A stretch of 64,000 nucleotides of DNA from Prorocentrum cordatum. Lineage: Eukaryota; Sar; Dinophyceae; Prorocentrales; Prorocentraceae. Below the pieces are notes generated by a model. The model saw only the letters and a list, made by a program, of their open reading frames with translations. It was not told where the DNA came from and did no database searches. The stretch covers positions 41,001 to 105,000 of the forward strand of contig CAUYUJ010022563.1 of assembly GCA_963575745.1 (NCBI GenBank), read 5' to 3'. Position numbers and translations under genes: made by a program. This document shows positions 61,020-64,000 of the stretch, one piece after another (the stretch's first letter is position 1; the number at the start of each line of letters is the position of its first letter).

Positions 61020-61445
61020 CCCCTTCCTCCTCCTCCTCCTCCTCCTCGATCCTCTCCTCCTCCTCCTCTCCTCCTCCTCCTCTCCTCCTCCTCCTCCTCC
61101 TCCTCCTCCTCCTCCTCCTCCTCCTCCTCCTCCCCCTCCTCCTCCTCCTCCTCCTCCTCCTCCTCCTCCTCCTCCTCCTCCTCCTCCTCCTCCTACCCTC
61201 CCCCCCCTCCTCCTCCTCCTCCTCCTCCTCCTCCTCCTCCTCCTCCTCCTCCTCCTCCTCATCCTCCTCCTCCTCCTCCTCCTCCTCCTCCTCCTCCTCC
61301 TCCTCCTCCTCCTCCTCCTCCTCTCCTCCCTCCTCCTCCTCCTCCTCCTCCTCCTCCCTCCTCCTCCTCCTCCTCCTCCTCCTCCTCCTCCTCCTCCTCC
61401 TCCCTCCTCCTCGTCCTCCTCATCCTCCTCGTCCTCGTCTCCTCT
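61020..61445. repeat. CCT trinucleotide array, about 420 bp
   Basis: Almost pure CTC/CCT triplets. The poly-Leu/Ser/Pro (plus) and poly-Glu/Gly/Arg (minus) frames are artefacts. Confidence 0.97.
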
Positions 61446-61719
61446 CCCCAGGGATCTTTCGAGCGCTTGCCGGCCAAAGGGAAGAGCAGTGGGGCGTACC
61501 CGACCCCACAAGAGCAGCCGAGAAGCACGAACAAAACATCATTTGGGTGCCCTCCCCCGGGGGGGGGGGGCGGGAGCGGCGCGACGCCCCGAGGAGGTGG
61601 AGGTCACGGTCCGCCTCGGGGTTTTGTGTGCTATCGCTGGGGGGCCAAAGCGCCGGGGCCAAATGTCGGGGGGACTTGCAGGCGAGGCTCTCTGGGCCAG
61701 GGCTCGTTTCGAATCCTCC

Positions 61720-61915
61720 GATTCGATTCGGTTCGACTGCGATGGATTCTGATTCCGATTCGATTCGATTTCGGATTCCGATTTGGGCTCCGATTTCTTA
61801 TTGGACGCATACTAGCTTGCCGATTTCCGCCGATTCGACTTTTCCCGACTCGGCTGCCGATTTGTGCCGATCCGACTTATTTCGATCGCCGGTCCGACTT
61901 GTCGATTCGATTCTG
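61720..61915. repeat. GATTCCGATTCG degenerate array
   Basis: Units GATTC/GATTCG/TTCCGATT repeat irregularly. Confidence 0.8.
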
Positions 61916-62100
61916 GGCTCCCCTGCTGGGCAGCCGCCAGAGCAAGTCAGACCCCCTCGACGCAAATCCTGCCTCCTGCTCCACGCGTTGTCCTTCTCCC
62001 TCTCCCGCTCGCCGCACCCTCCAACTAGCCCCTTCCCTCCTCCCAACTCTCCCCTTCTATCCACCCCGCCCCCAGTCTTCTAGCGACGCAAACGCCTTGA

Positions 62101-62322
62101 ATGCAATCAGCTTGCCGTCGAGTTCAATGCGCTTGCTGTAGGAAGGCAGGCAAGTGTGACCAAACGATCAGGCAATTCGGGGCAATCTGGCGAATTCGTA
62201 TGTGTCGTCATGCTATTGCTGTTGTTTGCTTCCTCGCGCGGGCTAGCGCGTTGCCATCTGTTCGTGCACACGAGGAAGCCATGGTTAGAGGGAAATGGAC
62301 GGAGGTGGATGAGAAGAGCTAG
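62101..62322 (+). CDS. 73-codon cysteine-rich open frame, unknown
   Basis: ATG-started, with CRRVQCACCRKAGKC near the N-terminus and a hydrophobic middle. No family recognised and may be chance. Confidence 0.15.
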   Translation: MQSACRRVQCACCRKAGKCDQTIRQFGAIWRIRMCRHAIAVVCFLARASALPSVRAHEEAMVRGKWTEVDEKS

Positions 62323-62667
62323 GAGCAACAAAAACAAGGTCTGCGAAGCGCAAGAAGCGCCACCACCACCACCACCACCAACAACAGTAACATGAACAGC
62401 GATAGCAACAACAACAATAACAATAATCAAGTTAAGACTGTTCGCCCTTATCTGCTCGAGTGTCCAACAACGCTTATTTCCCAAACCCTCGATACCCCTC
62501 CTCTTCGTCTTCGATCGAACCCCTTTTGGGGGCATACCTTTCTTCCCTGCAGGCCGGGCCCCGGCAAGCGGCGGGGCGGCCGCGGACCATCGGCCTGGCC
62601 AGCGGCATTGCTGATCGGCGCGGTGGCCGCGGACCGTCGACCCGACCCCAAGAGGAACGGACAGGGC

Positions 62668-62745
62668 ACCGACCACGACGACGACGACGACGAAGACGTC
62701 GACGACGACGGCGACAACGACGACGGCGACGCTGACGACGAGCGA
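62668..62745. repeat. GAC trinucleotide array
   Basis: GAC/GGC triplets giving Asp- or Arg-rich frames. Confidence 0.9.
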
Positions 62746-62764
62746 AAGCGAGAGCGAGAGAGAA

Positions 62765-63356
62765 CGACAGCAGGGCCACGAAGGACAAAAAGTAGGCCAC
62801 GAAGGGCGACATCGGGGACACGAAGGGAATGCGTATAGGGCCACGAGGAGCGCGAACGAGCGGGGGCCCTGAAGGGCAGATAATGCGGGGCCACACAAGG
62901 TAACGATGGGGCCACTGAGGGTAGCAACTGGGCCACGTAGGACACTAAGGGGGCCACAAACGGCGACATCGGGGCCACGAAGGGCATGCACATGGGGCCA
63001 CCACGGGCGCGAACGAGGGGGGGCCACGAAGGGCATACATCTATGGGGCCAAGAAAGGCAGCGAGGGGGCCACGAAGGGCTGCAACGGGGCCACAAAGGG
63101 GAGCGAGGGGGGCACGAAGGGCTGCAACGGGGCTACGAAGGGCTGCAACGGGGCTACGAAGGGCAGCGACGCTGCCACGGGGCCACGAAGGGCAGCGAGG
63201 TGGCCACGAATGGCTGCAACGGGGCCACGGAGGGCTGCAACGGGGCCACGCAGGGCAGCGAGGGGGCCACGAAGAGGAGCGAGGGGGGCACGAAGGGGCC
63301 ACGAAACAAAGCGAGGGGGCCACGAAGGGCTGCAACGGGGCCACGAAGGGCAGCGA
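62765..63356. repeat. GGGCCACGAAGGGCAGCGA minisatellite
   Basis: About 20-24 units of 22-27 bp (GGGGCCACGAAGGGC plus AGCGAG or TGCAAC), starting degenerate and becoming regular. Long minus-strand frames (VAPLR... type) are repeat translations. Confidence 0.92.
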
Positions 63357-63369
63357 GATCCCGATTCCT

Positions 63370-64000
63370 AGGTAATATGTGAGGGAGTCCTAAGCGTGAG
63401 CGCGACTCCTGGGTGCCTGGGTGTCGGGAGCGCGGCGCCTGAGTACACTGCAGGAAATTCCAACGCTACTCGTCAGTAAATTGCAAGCAAGTCTCTAGAG
63501 AGAGCGCGACTCCAGAGCGCCAGGAGAGCGATTCTTGAGTACATTGCAAGGGAGTCCCAGGTGAGTGCGCAATTCCTGAATGACATGCGAGGACGTCTCG
63601 GGCAGAAGCGGGGGTCCTGGCTAAATGGTGAGAAAGTCTCAGGGGGCAGCTGTTGAACTCTCACTTCTGAAGAATAATTATTGTTGATCCCCCCTGTCCG
63701 GTGCCCATTGGTTTTTTCAATTGAAGTGCTTCCTCTGGCGCTCGCACCCTGTTTTTTGACAGGGAAAGCCTTGCGGATCAGATTGCGTTGTTGGGCCCCG
63801 GACTACAACAACAACGGCTCCCACCTAAGACTTCCTCACAATTTACTCAGGACCCCCGCTCCCGCCTGAGACTTCCTCAGAATTTACTCCGGAAGGCGCT
63901 CCCGCTGCAGACTTTTTCGCATTTTACTTAAAAACGGCGCTCCCGCTTGAGACTTCGTTAATCAGGACCCCTGCTCCCGCCCGAGACTTTTTCATAATTT
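63370..64000. repeat. two short tandem repeats at the window edge
   Basis: 63400-63640: about 65 bp units with GAGTACATTGCA/AGGGAGTC and GCGCGACTCC. 63800-64000: about 45-50 bp units with CGCTCCCGCCTGAGACTT and AATTTACTC, running off the window. No gene supported. Confidence 0.75.

Noticed and set aside
58800-61520. Long poly-Leu/Ser/Pro and poly-Glu/Arg/Gly frames on both strands
   Set aside because: They are translations of CCT/GGA and GTC arrays with no sequence complexity.
62448-63344. 298-codon minus-strand frame
   Set aside because: It translates the GGGCCACGAAGGGC minisatellite and a GAC array.
62765-63356. CRISPR-like regular array
   Set aside because: Units are contiguous minisatellite copies with no unique spacers, and the genome is eukaryotic.
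1-64000. tRNA, rRNA and spliced-leader RNA genes
   Set aside because: No cloverleaf with conserved arm sequences and no rRNA-like segment was noticed by eye; a covariance-model scan would be decisive.

Overview
This 64 kb window looks like nuclear DNA of a protist with a repeat-swollen, GC-rich genome, most likely a dinoflagellate. The best evidence is a gene near the left end whose exons can be followed codon by codon: its introns start with GT, GC or GA and nearly all end AG|G, the mixed donor usage known from dinoflagellates. Haptophytes also use GC donors and are the alternative. No tRNA, rRNA, CRISPR array or bacterial operon was seen. Very few host-like genes can be supported; most of the window is mobile elements and tandem repeats.

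Region 1 (about 1-15 kb): plus-strand exon-intron DNA. A multi-exon gene of unknown function (420-2612) precedes an eight-exon Mutator-like (MULE) transposase gene with an N-terminal FLYWCH zinc finger (3355-8055). A 217-codon frame directly abuts its TGA stop. A two-exon fragment (10817-11825) and a possible trypsin/HtrA-like exon (14495-14608) follow, separated by minisatellites and trinucleotide arrays.

Region 2 (about 14.8-48.8 kb): a nest of retroelements that encode tyrosine recombinases (YR), i.e. DIRS/PAT/Ngaro-like. At least four carry 'split direct repeats' (A1 - body - B1A2 - B2), with boundaries readable to the base. Element A (minus, 21180-27353) has gag, RT-RNase H and YR and sits inside the YR gene of 5'-truncated element C (plus, 19269-29100). 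Element B (plus, about 35868-45335) has gag, RT-RNase H and YR and sits inside the gag-like gene of older element D2 (minus). Element E (plus, 29611-34475) is a non-autonomous relative of B whose body is only minisatellite, and it sits inside the YR gene of D2. Element G (plus, 17623-19242) is a second non-autonomous split-repeat element. D1 (plus, 15256-16412) is a 3' end of a D-type element facing D2 tail to tail. Removing the insertions restores in-frame genes in C and D2, giving a relative chronology. All four readable insertion points lie at a short T3-5C (GAAA) core that is also present at each internal B1|A2 junction, as expected if a circular intermediate is integrated by the YR.

In both complete elements, gag and pol lie in the same frame separated by a single TGA, with no other stop and a small potential hairpin at the stop. 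Conserved pol sequence lies upstream of the first ATG in element B. This suggests UGA readthrough (or recoding) as the way Pol is made, and is the most interesting coding signal here.

Region 3 (about 48.8-64 kb): almost entirely simple repeats (CCT, GAG, TA, GTC), minisatellites, duplicated repeat blocks, a few exon-like segments of unknown function, and a well-formed 200 bp MITE with an 8 bp target duplication (59907-60106).
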